Part shown: positions 12,924 through 25,369 of the stretch, piece after piece
How the letters are laid out: each line of letters opens with the position of its first letter
Position numbering within the stretch: position 1 is the first letter of the stretch
Assembly: GCA_033439255.1 (NCBI GenBank)
Contig: CM065881.1
Location: 2,976,001-3,040,000, forward strand
Length of the DNA stretch: 64,000 nt
Reading direction: 5' to 3'
Source of the DNA: Hericium rajendrae
Taxonomy: Eukaryota; Basidiomycota; Agaricomycetes; Russulales; Hericiaceae
Notes under the pieces: model-generated
What the model saw: the letters and a program-made list of their open reading frames with translations, nothing else
Told to the model about the DNA's origin: nothing
The model's database searches: none
Made by a program: the position numbers and the translations under genes

Positions 12924-14450
12924 ATGTCTAGGTACGAATCAGCCATGAGTTTCAATATGTTCACACTTTCTAACGTGCCTCTAATCACAGAAGCGCAACA
13001 CCCAGTGGTGCGACACCAGCTCCTACTGACGCGCCGGTGGCCGAGGTGACCATCGAGAGTGCCGTCGCCCTCGCCAAACGCGCGTTCGCGCTCAAAAAGT
13101 ATGAACAGGCGGTGGACCACTATGGTACTGCTCTGGAACTCATGTACGTCGCCTCCATGTTGTCTCAGGCGTACTGATGGCTAAAGCGGACGTGTCGTGC
13201 GCGTCGCAGGACGGAGAAATACGGCGATGACGCGCCGGAGACTGCAGATTTATATTTGGCGTATGGGAAAGCGCTGTTGGAGAACGCGATTATGCAAAGT
13301 TCAGTGTTAGGCAGGGACGGCGGAGAGGGCGCAGGAATTGAGGAAAAGGGTACGTCGCGTTTCTGGCAGGAAAGCGCGTAATGCTTATGGTGACACACAG
13401 AGGATGGTGCTGCGAGACCCGGTGTCGTTTTCTCATTCACTGGCGACGTTGAGGAGGAGGCAGTAGACCTGTTCGAGGAGGCATCTAAGGCAGCGGAGAA
13501 AGAGGAGGCAGAGGCAGAGGCAGAGGCAGAAGCGGAGGAGGAGGAAGGCGCGGAACCGGAAGACGATTTCAATGCTGCATGGGAAGTGCTGGAACTTGCA
13601 CGCGCGATTTACGAGAAGCAGAAGGACGAGAACGAGGAAATCAGGCTGAAGCTTGCGGACACGTACATTACTCTTGGAGATGTCTCATTAGAGACTGGTG
13701 AGCTTCATACGCTTATGTATTTAATCATGACGCTAATCTACGTTCAGAGAAATTTGAACAGGCCATCACGGACTATTCTGCCGGCCTGAATCTTAAGACC
13801 GACCTGCTCCCGCTGTCCTCGCGCCAAATCGCCGAAGCACACTACAAGTTGAGCATGGTGCTGGATTTGACAATGGGACGCCTAGCCGATGCCATCATCC
13901 ACGCGCAGAAGGCATTGGAGAGCGTAGAGGCGCGATTGACTGAGCTCAGGGCTGGGCTGGATGGAACGTTGCAGCCCGTCGAGGAACCACCAGCTGACGC
14001 GAAAGGCAAAGGGAAGGTGACAGGATGGCGACTTCTCAGGGACGACCTCGTTCAGAAGATGAACAAGGCCCAAATTGAGGCTGAAATTAAGGAGCTATCT
14101 GATTTGAAAGAAGATTTGGGGCTCAAAGTCAGTCAATCACCAGATTGACCTCTTGTATCTTACTGACAGGGTCTTCATAGGTCGAGGAGCTGAAGACGTC
14201 TCCCAATGAAGGTCATGCGCCTGCCCCAGCTCTCGCAGCACAAGCGCTGGACAGCGAACTGAACGTGCCAACGGGAGCAGCAATTACCATACCAAGTGCA
14301 CCGTTGATCCACGACCTCACGTCTATGGTGAAGAAGAAAAGGAAACTAGCTTCGGAGGAGAGCACCTCAGGGAAACGGAAGGCAGAGGATGAGGGCAGTG
14401 GCTCGCCGACAGAGAAGAAAGCGCGGTTAGAGGACGGCGCCCAGCCATGA
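12924..14450 (+). CDS. NASP/Sim3/Hif1-family histone H3-H4 chaperone (SHNi-TPR)
   Basis: Six exons (12924-12931, 12991-13143, 13210-13349, 13401-13697, 13748-14127, 14181-14450) give 415 residues. The first exon is only 8 nt (ATG TCT AG). TPR1 (VALAKRAFALKKYEQAVDHY) is followed by the SHNi-type interruption: an acidic run of Glu/Ala about residues 125-165 inside TPR2. Further TPR-like helices follow (YITLGDVSLETEKFEQAI; AEAHYKLSMVLDL), then a coiled-coil segment and a basic C-terminus KKKRKLASEE/GKRKAEDE that looks like a nuclear localisation signal. Proteins of this family bind and shuttle histones H3-H4 in the nucleus. The order of elements and the length fit the family well. It converges with PRO2, stop codons 124 bp apart. 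Confidence 0.9.
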
Positions 14451-14574
14451 TACCTTTTCGCCCAACGAATACCTTTCCTGAATGCCATTCACTTATTTTT
14501 CTGTATCCATAGCTATATATTTGGTCTGTCGTTCTGCCCATGCTGAATAGTCCTACACATATAACTTCCACGAA

Positions 14575-16113
14575 TCAAAACGGCACAGATTTCGCATCCA
14601 TAGGCGCATGCTTATACTTCTTCTTCCCCTGCCCAGTCCCAAACTCGCCCGCAACATGTCCCTTCTCGCCCTTACTCCGCAGCACATACTTATACGTCAC
14701 CAGCCCGTCCAAGCCCACAGGTCCCCGTGCATGTATCCGCCCAGTGCTGATCCCGACCTCCGCGCCGAAGCCAAAGCGGAACCCGTCCGCAAAGCGCGTG
14801 CTCGCATTCACGAACACATCCGCCGAGTCGACGCCGCGCACGAACGTGCTCGCGGCCTCGTCGGACTCGGTGACGATGCTGTCGGTGTGGTGCGACGAGT
14901 GCGCGTTGATGTGCGCGATCGCGGCGCCGAGCGAGGGCACGGTCTTGACGGCGAGCGTGAGTGCGAGGTGTTCGGTGTCGTACGCGGCGCTCGGTGCCTC
15001 GCGGACGTGCGTCGCGAAGTGGGGGAATTCCGCGGCGCGGTATTGCAGCGCGACGAGGGCGGGCGGGTCGCAGAGGAGCTCGACCGAGGCGTTCAGGAGC
15101 GCTTTTGCAACTTTGGGCCAGACGGTGGTGAGGAGGGTTTCGTGGACGAGGAGGGTTTCGGCGGCGTTGCAGGCTGCTGGGTAGTCGGTCTGGCGAGCTA
15201 CATTTTAAGGATCGCCGCCATGCGGAAGGGGAGAAGGGCTTACCTTTGAGTCTACGACGACTCTGACTGCTTTCTCTGCGTCTGCTGACTCGTCCAGGTA
15301 TACAGTACAAAGGCCGTCTGCATGGCCCATGACAGGAATTCTGGTGTTATTTTGGATGTTTCGGACGAGTTCTTTGCTTCCTCGAGGGATAACAAGGTCG
15401 ATGTATCGATCCAGTGAAAGTAGAGATGACACTTCGGCACGGGTCTGGATGGTCTGGACGTAGGTATCTGGCAGCAATGTGCGGGACAGCGCCGTCTGTA
15501 TCGCCTTTGAGATCAACTGGGTCGTGCGGTTTGATTCTTTCCCTCCCTTTAGGATCGCGGCGTTTCCTGAACGCGAGATCAGGCGGTGCACCCCGGTCAA
15601 CACGACGCTATAACACACCTGACTTGATAGCTAGAGCAGCGATGTTCACTACAACTTCAGGACGCGCCTCGAATATGACGAGTAATACGCCGATGGGACA
15701 TGATACGCGGTACAGCTCGAGCTGGTCATCCAGCTCAGAGGCATACGAAACCTTGCCATTCGGATCCGGGAGCTGGGCGACATCTGCCACCCCTTGTACC
15801 ATCGAGTCCCATTTATCCCCTTGCCGCAGATCTAGCCGCTTAAGCAGGGAGCTGGACATGCGCCCGCCATCCACCTCGGCCTGAGCTGCCTGAGATCGAT
15901 GTGTCAGAACCAACAAATAAGACCGTATGGCGGAAAACGCACGTCCATATCCTCTGTGTTCGCCGCGAGGATCGCATCTTTGCTGGTCTCGAGCTCGGCT
16001 CTGATTTCATGGAGAGCTTTAACGCGCTCGGAGGCGTCGACAAGCTGGGATGCTTCGAAGGCGACCTTCGCGGCTTTGGCGATCGAGGTCGCAGGGGACG
16101 GGTCTTCGCTCAT
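14575..16113 (-). CDS. PRO2: Gamma-glutamyl phosphate reductase
   Basis: Four exons (15943-16113, 15619-15889, 15244-15566, 14575-15189) give 459 residues, close to the usual fungal length. The protein reduces gamma-glutamyl phosphate to glutamate semialdehyde with NADPH, the second step of proline synthesis. Seen motifs: SCPIGVLLVIFEARPEVV, AALAIKSGNAAILKGGKES, LVIPRGSKELVRNI, TDYPAACNAAETLLV (the catalytic Cys is in PAACNA) and GFGAEVGISTGRIHARGPVG. The acceptor at 15190 is chosen because it alone restores the TDYPAACNA block. The N-terminal exon is ordinary and the product is expected in the cytosol. A TTTATAA-like sequence about 40 bp upstream of the ATG could be its TATA element. Confidence 0.93.
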
Positions 16114-16612
16114 AGGGTTTAGCGAGATTAATATGAAGAGGGCCTACACTTATAAATATGATTCGGACCTCGAGAATTTCGGAATGATTGTCGTTTGAGG
16201 GAGAACGCAGTAAAGGATTCCTCGTCGGAGGCCAAAGCGATGAGATAAGATAAGATCGAGGTATGAGGCTGGCTTGGGCACTGCTTGGGCTGTCCGGACC
16301 CTTGATTTGCGCTCAACTGCTCAAGGACTCTCAGATGGTGAAATATCTGATTCGTTGATACCCTGAGCCTTGATATATGATATTTGCCGCCCTGCATCGG
16401 CATTTGCATATACAGTCAGTCAAGTTCCCTAAATCTTCAGGTGAGCGAAGCCAATCTTCTTCCGTCCTTCAAGTTGCTGCTGTCCAGCACTGTCTGCTTT
16501 GCGATTCGTATCTGCCGGTCTTCATATCACATCATCGCAATCGAAGGTGAGCTTGTGTCGATCTCGTAGAATGAAATGGTTTCCATTTATTAATGTCATT
16601 TAAACCATGTAG
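16114..16612. promoter_or_regulatory. Shared divergent promoter region of PRO2 and the proline-iminopeptidase-like gene
   Basis: About 500 bp without a supported gene lie between the two divergent start codons. A TTTATAA-like sequence sits near 16148-16157 on the PRO2 side. Confidence 0.4.
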
Positions 16613-17581
16613 ATGTCGACTCCGACGATCACAGAAGGCATCGTTCCGTTCGTCTACAATGGCGAACAATTTTCCACCTGGTACAAACTTGTCGGAGACC
16701 GTCATCCCGACCGACCTCCGCTCATCGTCCTGCACGGCGGCCCCGGCACCTCCCACGACTACATGCTTCCACTCGCAGACCTCGCATCCCATTCTCCACC
16801 GACTACTGTCCTGTTTTATGACCAGATCGGCGCCGCGCGATCCACGCATCTCCCTGATAAGCCCGGATCGTTCTGGACCATCGACCTTTTCGTTGCCGAG
16901 CTTGAGAATATCCTCACGCATTTCGGCTTCACAGCGTCTTTCGACCTTCTTGGGCATTCGTGGGGCGCACAGCTAGCGGTTGAATTCATCTTGCGCCGTC
17001 AGCCTGCGGGCTTGCGGCGTCTGGTGATTGCCGATGGACTCGCGAGCACGAAGATGAGGACCGAGGCCAGGGATCAGCTCATGCGGACTATGCCTCAAGA
17101 AGTACAAGACACGATTCGAAAGCACGACGAGGAGGGGACGAGGAACGCACCCGAGTATAAGATGGCATGGCGCGCCTTTTATGCAAGACACGCGTGTCGA
17201 TTGGATCCACCGCCGAAGGAAGTGATCTACTCTCTTGGACAGTCGGAGGATGATAGCGGTGGTGGTAACGTATTGAATCATATGTAAGTTCATGACTGTT
17301 TTCACATACCAGGCTCTCGACCATTAACGACGCTCGTTGGTTTCAGGAGGAAGAATATTTTGGATGGAGATTATAATCTCATCGACCAGCTTCATCTCAT
17401 TCGCGTCCCGACGCTTCTCATCAATGGCGAGTACGACTTTATGACCGATAAAGTCGTCGGTCCTTTCTTCGACAAGATAGAAAAGGTGAAATGGGTCAAG
17501 TTCGCCCAGTCCAGCCATATGCCGCACTGGGAGGAGCGAGAGAGATGCATCGATATTGTTGGGCGCTTTCTTGCATTGTGA
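16613..17581 (+). CDS. Proline iminopeptidase-like alpha/beta hydrolase
   Basis: Two exons (16613-17283, 17347-17581) give 301 residues. The full catalytic set is visible: the oxyanion-hole HGGPG at about residue 41, the nucleophile elbow GHSWGA about residue 120, the acid in INGEYD about residue 250, and the His in SSHMPHWEE about residue 275. A cap domain lies between. The HGGPG plus GHSWG pattern is that of peptidase family S33 proline iminopeptidases and L-amino-acid amidases, which release N-terminal proline or cleave amino-acid amides. There is no signal peptide, so it is probably cytosolic. It is transcribed divergently from PRO2 across about 500 bp, which might allow co-regulation, but that is inference. 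Confidence 0.88.
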
Positions 17582-18171
17582 CGTACATGTTAAACTGAGC
17601 AGCGAGTTACCTGCAAGTGAAATCATACTACATCCGGACGATTTTCCGACCTTCACATGCACGTATTGGACTCTTCCCCACCGGAATAACGCTGTGCAGT
17701 GAATGACGAGCTGTACGACGCCCTGGTGTTGCTTTGAAAGGAAATGTTCCCATGCAGTCGACCTCCACCGCCGTCGGGTTCGTATTGCCTTGGCTGTGCG
17801 CGTGAGAGTTAGTCTTGGACAGGATGAAAATGATCGTTGGTCCAGCTTTTCCAAAGACTGCAAGCTTGCGATACATTCGTCTGCAGTACATCAATGCAGC
17901 AATTTCCTCTTCTTCCTGTTGTTTTGTTGCTCATGCACTGGTTCCAACTCAACGGACGCTAAATGAAATATCAGAAAAGGAAAGTGGTGTGGGAGGATAG
18001 CCACGCCACCGCCACAGGTTGAACGGACGTGTTAGCCGTTCTGGCTGCTATTTCCTCACGACAATCACCCAGCGTTTGTCGCCAGCAAAAGGAGTTTGTA
18101 TGTTCTCATAATACCCTATATTCTAACATCGTCTCGTTCGCCCACCACGGCTCGTTCTCTACTTGGTCTCC
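17582..18171. other. Intergenic, no gene seen
   Basis: The region between the hydrolase stop and the transporter start holds only short unrelated frames. A CT-rich tract before 18172 is typical of fungal promoters. Confidence 0.5.
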
Positions 18172-20021
18172 ATGCTTCCCCATCATCTGTCCGACACCCG
18201 CTCTCACTACAATGACCCACCAATGTGGAACGCGCCCTCCAGGAACCCGTCGTCATGGAATGCATATCCCGGGAAAAAGACCCAAAGCCTTAGCTCGACG
18301 TTGAAGATGTCGGGTGTGGGAGGCCCACGCGGTTGGCTGGCTGACCGGAAAGATAGCATCCCTACGCATAGCACCTTGAAGAAGACTGACGATAAGGCGG
18401 AGTGGAAGGGGCCGGTGCAGAAAGATGGAATTATAGTCGATTTGAAGAAGACGTTGCAAAAGGTCCTCCCCAAGTCTGATGTCCTTCCTGTCGCTTCAAG
18501 ACCACTACCTCGACGGAGCTGTATCTCGAAAGCTCCTGTCGCCGGCATACCGATCGCTAACGCCCCATTACCGGCGCTCCCCTCTCCCGCGACCGCACGC
18601 TTCGTTCTCTTGTGTGGTCTCTGGTACGCGTCCTCTGCATTGTCGTCAAACACGGGCAAAGGCATCTTGAACCAGTTCCAGTACCCGGTCACTCTCACCT
18701 TCGTGCAGTTCGGCTTTGTCGCCGCGTACTGCCTACTCTTCATGACCCCCATCGTTCGTTTCTCAACATTACGGAAACCTTCACGCGCAATACTCAGGGA
18801 TACAATACCGATGGGTATGTTCCAGGTAGGGGGGCATATCTTCTCGAGCATGGCTATCTCGCGGATACCAGTAAGCACGACGCACACCATCAAGGTACGC
18901 CAACAGCGCTCGTATCATGTCTTGTTTTGATAGAGCTGTCTCCTCAGGCACTGTCTCCACTGTTCACTGTCGCAGCCTATGCCCTCTTGTTCGGTGTGCG
19001 ATATTCTGCGAAGACATACATTGCTCTGCTACCTCTGACCTTCGGTGTGATGCTCGCATGTACGTTTGATATGTCCGCATCAGACGTCATCGGGCTTCTT
19101 TGCGCCTTCGGATCGGCGCTGATCTTCGTGTCTTCCAACATATTCTTCAAGAAGATCATGCCGTCCGGTGGCGACTCCCATTCACACCACAAGCTCGACA
19201 AGCTGAACCTTCTCTTCTACTCATCGTCCATGGCGTTCCTCCTCATGATCCCGATATGGCTATATACCGACTTTCCTCTCTTCATGGCTTCTTCCGAGCC
19301 AGGCCACGTTTCGCATCCCTCTCACGGACACAGCGCTACCCACTCCGTCACGTATTACTTCTTTGCGAACGGCACTGTCCACTTCGCGCAGAACATCATC
19401 GCCTTCATCATCCTCTCCTCCGTCTCACCCGTCACATACTCCATCGCGTCGCTCATCAAGCGCGTCGCCGTCATCTGCATGGCTATTGTCTGGTTTAACC
19501 AGCAGGTGCACCCTGTGCAAGGCCTTGGCATCGGACTCACCTTCTTCGGCCTTTGGATGTACAACAACGCGAAGGGCGACGTCGAGCGCGGCGAGAACAA
19601 GCGCCGCGGCGTCGAAGCACGGCGCGAGGGCATGCTCCCTCTCACGCGCTCGCAGGACAACCTGCTCATCGGCATGCAGCGATCGAGCCCGCCGCCCCCG
19701 CGGCAGCCCCTCGAAGTCGACACCTCATCCGGCGTCGTGAGCGCGAGCAGCCGCTCGCACATCGTCGCGCAGACGTCGCCCGTGACGACGTACGCGCCGA
19801 TGTCCACGCGCACGAAGATGGAGACGCATACGCCGCTGCACGAGGCGCCGGCGCCGCCTGCGCCGAAGCACGGCAACCCGAACCTGTTTATCGAGATCGT
19901 GCGCCCGTCGGACCCGAACATCATCATCTCGCCGACGGAGCCGTATCCGTCTCCGCCGCCGTCGCTCGACTCGCCCCCGCTCACGGCGAGGACGCTCTCA
20001 GCTATACCCGTCAATGCATAG
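18172..20021 (+). CDS. Triose-phosphate transporter family protein, Sly41-like
   Basis: Two exons (18172-18894, 18948-20021) give about 598 residues; an alternative start at 18223 would remove 17. A charged N-terminal extension precedes the membrane domain, which begins near residue 145 with RFVLLCGLWYASSALSSN, followed by GKGILNQFQYPVTLTFVQFG, both typical of the TPT/EamA drug-metabolite transporter fold. Later helices carry FTVAAYALLFGVRYSAKTY, LTFGVMLACTFDM, SNIFFKKIM, and the conserved SPVTYSIASLIKRVAVI end block. The last 110 residues are a Pro/Ser-rich tail. The extra-long N-terminus and the KR end block resemble yeast Sly41, an ER-Golgi membrane protein; the cargo is unknown. The family is certain, the orthology likely. 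Confidence 0.87.
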
Positions 20022-20528
20022 GCACAGCCCGCCTATCTGAGTGTGCGTCGCGGCTGGCGAGGGGAGGGTTGCTGGTTGTCAGGTCAGGATATGGAATGGA
20101 TCCCAGGTTTTTGGTTTTTGGATGCAAGGTGGGCGGTGGGGAGGGGCGGATGCTAGATTGATTGACTGGACAAATTCTTTGTTTCGACGTTCGTTTGAGC
20201 TTGTATACACTAAGCGTGCCCGTTGCATTAACGTTAGACTCTAGTTTTTGATTGGGACTTAATACACAGACATAGGTAAATCAGCATAGCACTAAGGATA
20301 TCAATGGAGGAAACAATGGCTGCAAGTGGATATGGATGGTGGAGAGAGGAGGGTGCCATTGGTAAAAAGAAAAAAATAGTTCTGAAAATCAAGCATGCTG
20401 GTAGCAACACAAGACAGTCACAACAATTTAGTATTTATGCATTGTAAAGGAAACCTACAAGATAACCATATCTTGTGCAATGAGATTATACAGCATGTGT
20501 CCTAGACAGAGTCAGACTCTGACAGACT
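20022..20528. other. Intergenic, no gene seen
   Basis: The 3' flank of the transporter and the 3' flank of the truncated DUF6535 copy meet here. The sequence becomes AT-rich after 20240 and shows no coding frame of note. Confidence 0.5.
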
Positions 20529-21738
20529 TCAAAGGTCTTCACTTGATCCACTGCCAAGATCTGAGAGATCTGGTAATTGTTTCAACTTGGCCCTGGGTGC
20601 TCCTGGCACATCTCCAAGATAAGTATTCAAGGATTCCAAAAGAATTGGTAAATCTTGAACACTTGTGGGAGACTGACTATGCACAGTTCCCCAGCTGCTT
20701 ACACTTGAAGCTTTAACAGAGGTAGAGTAAGAGTGAACACTAAATAATGATAAGTAAAATCAAACCTTTACAAAAAAAAATCATCATACCTGTCTTGCTC
20801 TTGACAAGGGTGCCTTCTTCTCATAACAGAGGAAGTCTGATTTTCATATTGTTCTCTAGATTCCTGAGCTGAAACTGAAGAATAATATGCAAGATGTTCT
20901 TGAGAGTGCTCAGAAGACTTAAGATGCTCAGAAATCTCAGAGGATTCAGAGTGTTCAGAATGAGCAGCTGAATTTGTATGTTGCTGAATAATCTGATTGA
21001 AGACTTGAACATTCACATTCTGAGCTTCCAGCTGCTTATGAAGTGCAAATATTATTTCTTGCATGTCATCAAATAAATTTGAGCTTTTCTTTTGCCACTC
21101 AATTAAGATAATGTATATATCATTTAATAAATCATATTCAGTAACTTTATCAACATTAAAAAGAATTATAGTCTTTGCAATCTTCAGTATTGTTCTTGTA
21201 TGAAATGATGAAAACATATCTGGAGATTCATCCCAATTATTATGAACACTAGAGATTTTTATTTGTTTTTCTTTAACAAACTTCAATAAAATAATTAGAT
21301 ATATTTGTATCTTCTTTGTAAGTTCACATTGCAGATGTAAATTTCTAATTGTATCTAGTGCCTCAATTATCTGAGTTGCATCAGCTTCAGTGATATATCT
21401 TATATTTTTTATTGCAATACAGGCCAATTGGATAAAATTGCCAATATGAGCAGCTGTCAAAATTTTCCATATTTCATTAGGTGCAGACTGTGAGCATAGA
21501 TGATGCAAATTGTCTCTTATTTTGTCAATATCATGCTCTGATAGAGGATGCTCAAGATCGATAGACAGTATATAATTTAATGCTTGACAATGCAAAAATA
21601 GATACTCAAATATTGATCTGAGAATGGGCACCTGTAAGGATTGAATCTCTTTGATCATAACATTTTCATCAATTGCATTTGAATATATTTTCTTAATTTT
21701 TTTATATGCTGATTCAAGTGTAGTCTCAACATTATTAT
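20529..21738 (-). pseudogene. DUF6535-type gene, C-terminal part (3' of the hAT insertion)
   Basis: Two exons, 20790-21738 and 20529-20739, separated by a 50-bp intron at the same position and phase as the last intron of the complete copy (AG|GTATG..TTTAG|T). The protein matches that copy along its AT-rich helical region: FEYLFLHCQALNYILSID against LEYFHLHCRALNHILSID, and NEIWKILTAAHIGNFIQ against NDIWKMITAAHLSNFIH. The last exon encodes a Ser-rich tail ending GSGSSEDL. The frame is open right up to the transposon border at 21738 and continues without a shift at 25492. A function cannot be given. Confidence 0.85.
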
Positions 21739-21744
21739 TAGTGA

Positions 21745-21900
21745 ATAGCATGGGTACCCCATGGGTCATCAGATGCTGACCCATACCCATACCCATGAAT
21801 ACCCATACCCATGCCATGGGTCTGGGTATTCATGGGTCTGGGTATGGATACATCATGGGTGCTATGGGTACAATGGGTACATGGGTTACCCATGGGTGTC
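21745..21900. repeat. Left subterminal repeat array of the hAT element
   Basis: About fifteen copies of ATGGGT or its complement ACCCAT, in both orientations, crowd this 155 bp. Clusters like this near hAT ends are typical transposase-binding regions. Confidence 0.7.
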
Positions 21901-21949
21901 ACATATATTTTGAGCCACAGAAACATGTATATTGGTCAAAATGATACAT

Positions 21950-24900
21950 TCAAGACAATTGAATAACATCCCAGCCATCTTCCATCTCATAATCATCTCC
22001 ATCTCCATCTTCTACTGCTACATCATCCATCCGAGCTACCTTAAGAATATCTGAATCATGGATAAAGCCTAGGAGACTCCACTCTCCCAGGCATAGCAGA
22101 GCGCGGATAGTTTGCGGAGAAAGTCTGTTGCGAAGATGAGGTATAAGGATTCTGCCGCGGCTGAAGAGCCGCTCTACAGCCACAGACGTCGCTAAAACGG
22201 CAAAGAGATAGTTAAGTGAGGGATCGAGTCGTGCAGTGAAGGACTAGATACTTACCTGGTATCGTCAGATAATTGATAGCCATGCGGTAAAGACGAGGAT
22301 AAGCAGACTTATGAGCTTTCCACCATACGATTGGGTCAGGAACCTTCTCGGTTGCGGAAGCCAGATAACGAGTAAGTTCGTCCTGCGGCGCGCGCGCAGG
22401 GCGGAGATTGAAGCCATATTGTCGAACATATTCTGCGAGGGCTGATAGAGCATTCATTAGCGAGCATTAAGCAGTAAGAATGTCAGAGCGCACCTTGGCA
22501 GGTCCTTCGGCTTCCTCAACCTCGTCTTCTTCAAGTTCCACTGATGCATAGGAGTGGTCCCAGCCATCGCGGACCAATTGCCGCGCGGTCTCGATCCATT
22601 CGGGCTCCCAATCATGGTCGTGGAAGTATTTGAGTTTATATGCCGGGTGGAGAACTGTAGAGGGTCTGCAGTTAGTATAGAAAAAAAAAGATCCAAATGC
22701 ACTTACCCATTGCAATACGATAAACATGAGAGTCGTCCGTCAGGTTGTAGTAGCGGTTCAACGTGCGCTTTGCAACACTTAGCGAAGCGCGGATGGCAAC
22801 ACTGTATTTCTCGTCGATTGCGTCGGTTGCCAGTCGTTCGTCGATGTAATCCATTGCTGGGATCACGTTGGCAAGGTTGGGAACGTCTCGCGAGAAGAAT
22901 TCGGTCGCATCTCGGAGGACCTGTCGAACATCGAAGGTGAGTTGTACAAAAGTGGCAAGCATGACAGTAACATACTTTCAGCACGTCACGAAGCTGCTGT
23001 ACAATTTTCCACTCGTTCGCAGACATCATATACTGTTGAAGCTTGTATTCATCGTCTGTGACCAGGGCTTTGATCGCGCGCTGGTAATCTACCGCGAAGA
23101 CGAGCATGTTGTAAGTCGAATTCCATCTTGTGGAGACATCACGCGGCATTAATCGATCGTCCAAGCTCTTTTCAGAGACGATTGCCTTCCAAGCAGGCAA
23201 AATCTTGGTCGTCAAATGGATTATCTTGTATGCAAGCTTGCGGAGCTGGCATGAAATCAAGACAGTAAGTGGTTGGACTTTATCAGTACAGTATCACTGT
23301 TCGAACTCACCTTAACGAGGACGACCCGCACGGGCATGATTGCTTTGTGGAAGTCCGATTGCTCGCTCGCTGACATGTTCGCTGTTTCATCCACAAGCCC
23401 GTCCTCGTCATGACCATCTCTCGCCTCTCCGTTCAGCATTGCCTCCATCCGCACCTCCATATCCTCAAGCTCCAGTCCGTCTGCCAATTCCTGGAGCTCT
23501 CTCTCGGCCGCCGTAAGGACGTTATCCGATTTACCTTTAGGCACGTCGAATTGCTTCAATAAGCTCTTCGCAACAAGGTTTGTTGTGTGTGCGAAGCACC
23601 GCACCCTCGTAGCATCACCATCGAAGTCAGGAAAGATGACCTCGAGCTCGTCGATCATCACCTTGTTCGCTGACGCGTTGTCGCATGTGACGCCAAGCAG
23701 CTACCAATGCAGATCACGGTAAGTGTTTGAGATTGATTGAGATTACTAGAAATTGCTCACCTTATCCTCAATACCAAACTCTCTCAGGACCTTGGCGAAG
23801 GCTTCAGCCAAGTTCAAGCCCGTGTGTGACTACAAACATAAGTCAGCGGCCGTGTTACGATAGAAATCGGGTCGAGTCAAGGTACGTACTTTTGGAACTT
23901 CGATGAAATCGAGCAGAAGGCTGATGGGCTCACCCTCATGCATGAAGTGCACGGTAAACGCCACGAATGCGTGGTGATTTGGAGATGTCCACGCATCCGT
24001 GGCAAAGTGCAGCTCCCCGTCATATTCCTATCGATCGGTAAGCCTTCAGAATTGTCCTTGGATCGACAGAAGGAACTAATGCTTACCCTCAATAGCTTTG
24101 AAATTCGATTACGAGACCTCGCGAAGACAAGTTTAACGTCACGCGAGACGGTTGAAGGCGAAGGTATGTAATATCCCGGCCTCCCGGTCTTCATAAGGCA
24201 GTTAAATCCACGGTCCTTTACAATGTTGAAGGGCCGCAGACTCTCTGACACCCAATGGACGATTTCCGCACTGCAAGATGCATCAGTCCCTAACCGATTA
24301 TACCTGCGACCGAAGACGTACTGGGTTTCGACTTTAGAATGCTGCCGATGTGAGTACGAGACTTTTCCTTTCCCCGCCCTCCTGAAAGCTTGCACTATTG
24401 ACCCATTCTTAAGAAATCCTTTCACAACCTCCTCTCGGGCTTTGCTAGCTTTCTTGCACTCATCAGCAGCTGCAAGCACATCTTCACCCCAGCACTTCCG
24501 AACGTGCTTGCGCATGTTACTCGTTGACTGCGCGTCCTTCGTATCCAGAAAACGGCTGAGTTTCTTGCCGCAGCCCTTCGCTTGGCAGGTAAAGGTATGT
24601 GCCTTTCTGCCACGAATATTGTCTACTACCGGCTTTGCACCGTAGAATGAATATATCGGTGACGTCCAACGTTCTAACATGCGCGCTATATTAACAAAGT
24701 AAGTTGACGCCGTCTCATCTAAGTATGACTACTCACCTAACTCAGTCTCGTCATCCTCAGGCTCCTCATCATCCTCGGAACCACTCTTGTCGCTTGTGCG
24801 GTGAGTTGTCTCGTTTCCATCTAGGTCAACTTCGATCACCTCGTCTGACTCGTTCGCGATGCACTCATCATCTTCCTCTTCAGTAGTAACAGTTGCTTGG

Positions 24901-25034
24901 CGAGCCCTACGCGCTGGATTATTGGCTGAAGCGGATTGTGACTGCGAAGATGCACCATTCGTCTTCACGCACTTTGTGGCCTGAGGGGCAGCCGTCTGAG
25001 CAGGGGTGATTAAAGATGCCTTCTGCTTGGCCAT
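21950..25034 (-). CDS. hAT-superfamily transposase with BED-like zinc finger
   Basis: Ten exons can be joined to 835 residues: 24737-25034, 24087-24685, 23890-24027, 23761-23829, 23311-23700, 22976-23245, 22707-22920, 22494-22654, 22256-22382, 21950-22191. Exon 2 carries a BED-like finger (FTCQAKGCGKKL..MRKHVRKCW). The catalytic triad is visible: D in HFATDAW, D in GVTCDNAS and E in SVAVERLFSR. The conserved RW of DVSTRWNSTYNML and the dimerisation block YRMAINYLTIPATSVAVERLFS are present. The acidic N-terminus may be disordered. All joins are clean except the one before exon 9. There the acceptor CCGCAG|GAC keeps frame but drops a conserved-looking FDN segment, so a slip in the nearby CG run is possible. 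Confidence 0.88.
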
Positions 25035-25369
25035 AACTCAGGAGCAAGCAGTGATGGGACTTGCAGGATATCGGGTAAGGTTTGAGATCGAAGGGGGGTG
25101 CAGACAGATGATGCAGGCATGTATACAGAACGGACGGTTATATATTGACATTGAGTGGCACATTGTGGCTAGAGTGGACTGGCAAACAATGCAACAGAGT
25201 GCGGGCCAAGCATGGGCTACAGTGGCAACTACTGCTGTGTGGCATGTGGACCTGTGGCCAGTCCAAAATGCATTGACAATGTGAGACAAAGTGTGGCCAT
25301 ACAGGCAATGCACAGTGTGGCATGAGATCCTCCGGGATATAGTACATAAATAAAAAAAGGCACATCAAC
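25035..25369. promoter_or_regulatory. Presumed promoter and leader of the hAT transposase
   Basis: About 330 bp between the transposase ATG and the right subterminal array. It is rich in TGTGGC/GCCACA words in both orientations and has no coding frame of its own. Confidence 0.35.

Noticed and set aside
13500-13545. GAGGCA microsatellite-like run
   Set aside because: It encodes the acidic Glu/Ala stretch expected in a NASP-type chaperone, so it is coding and not a separate repeat feature.
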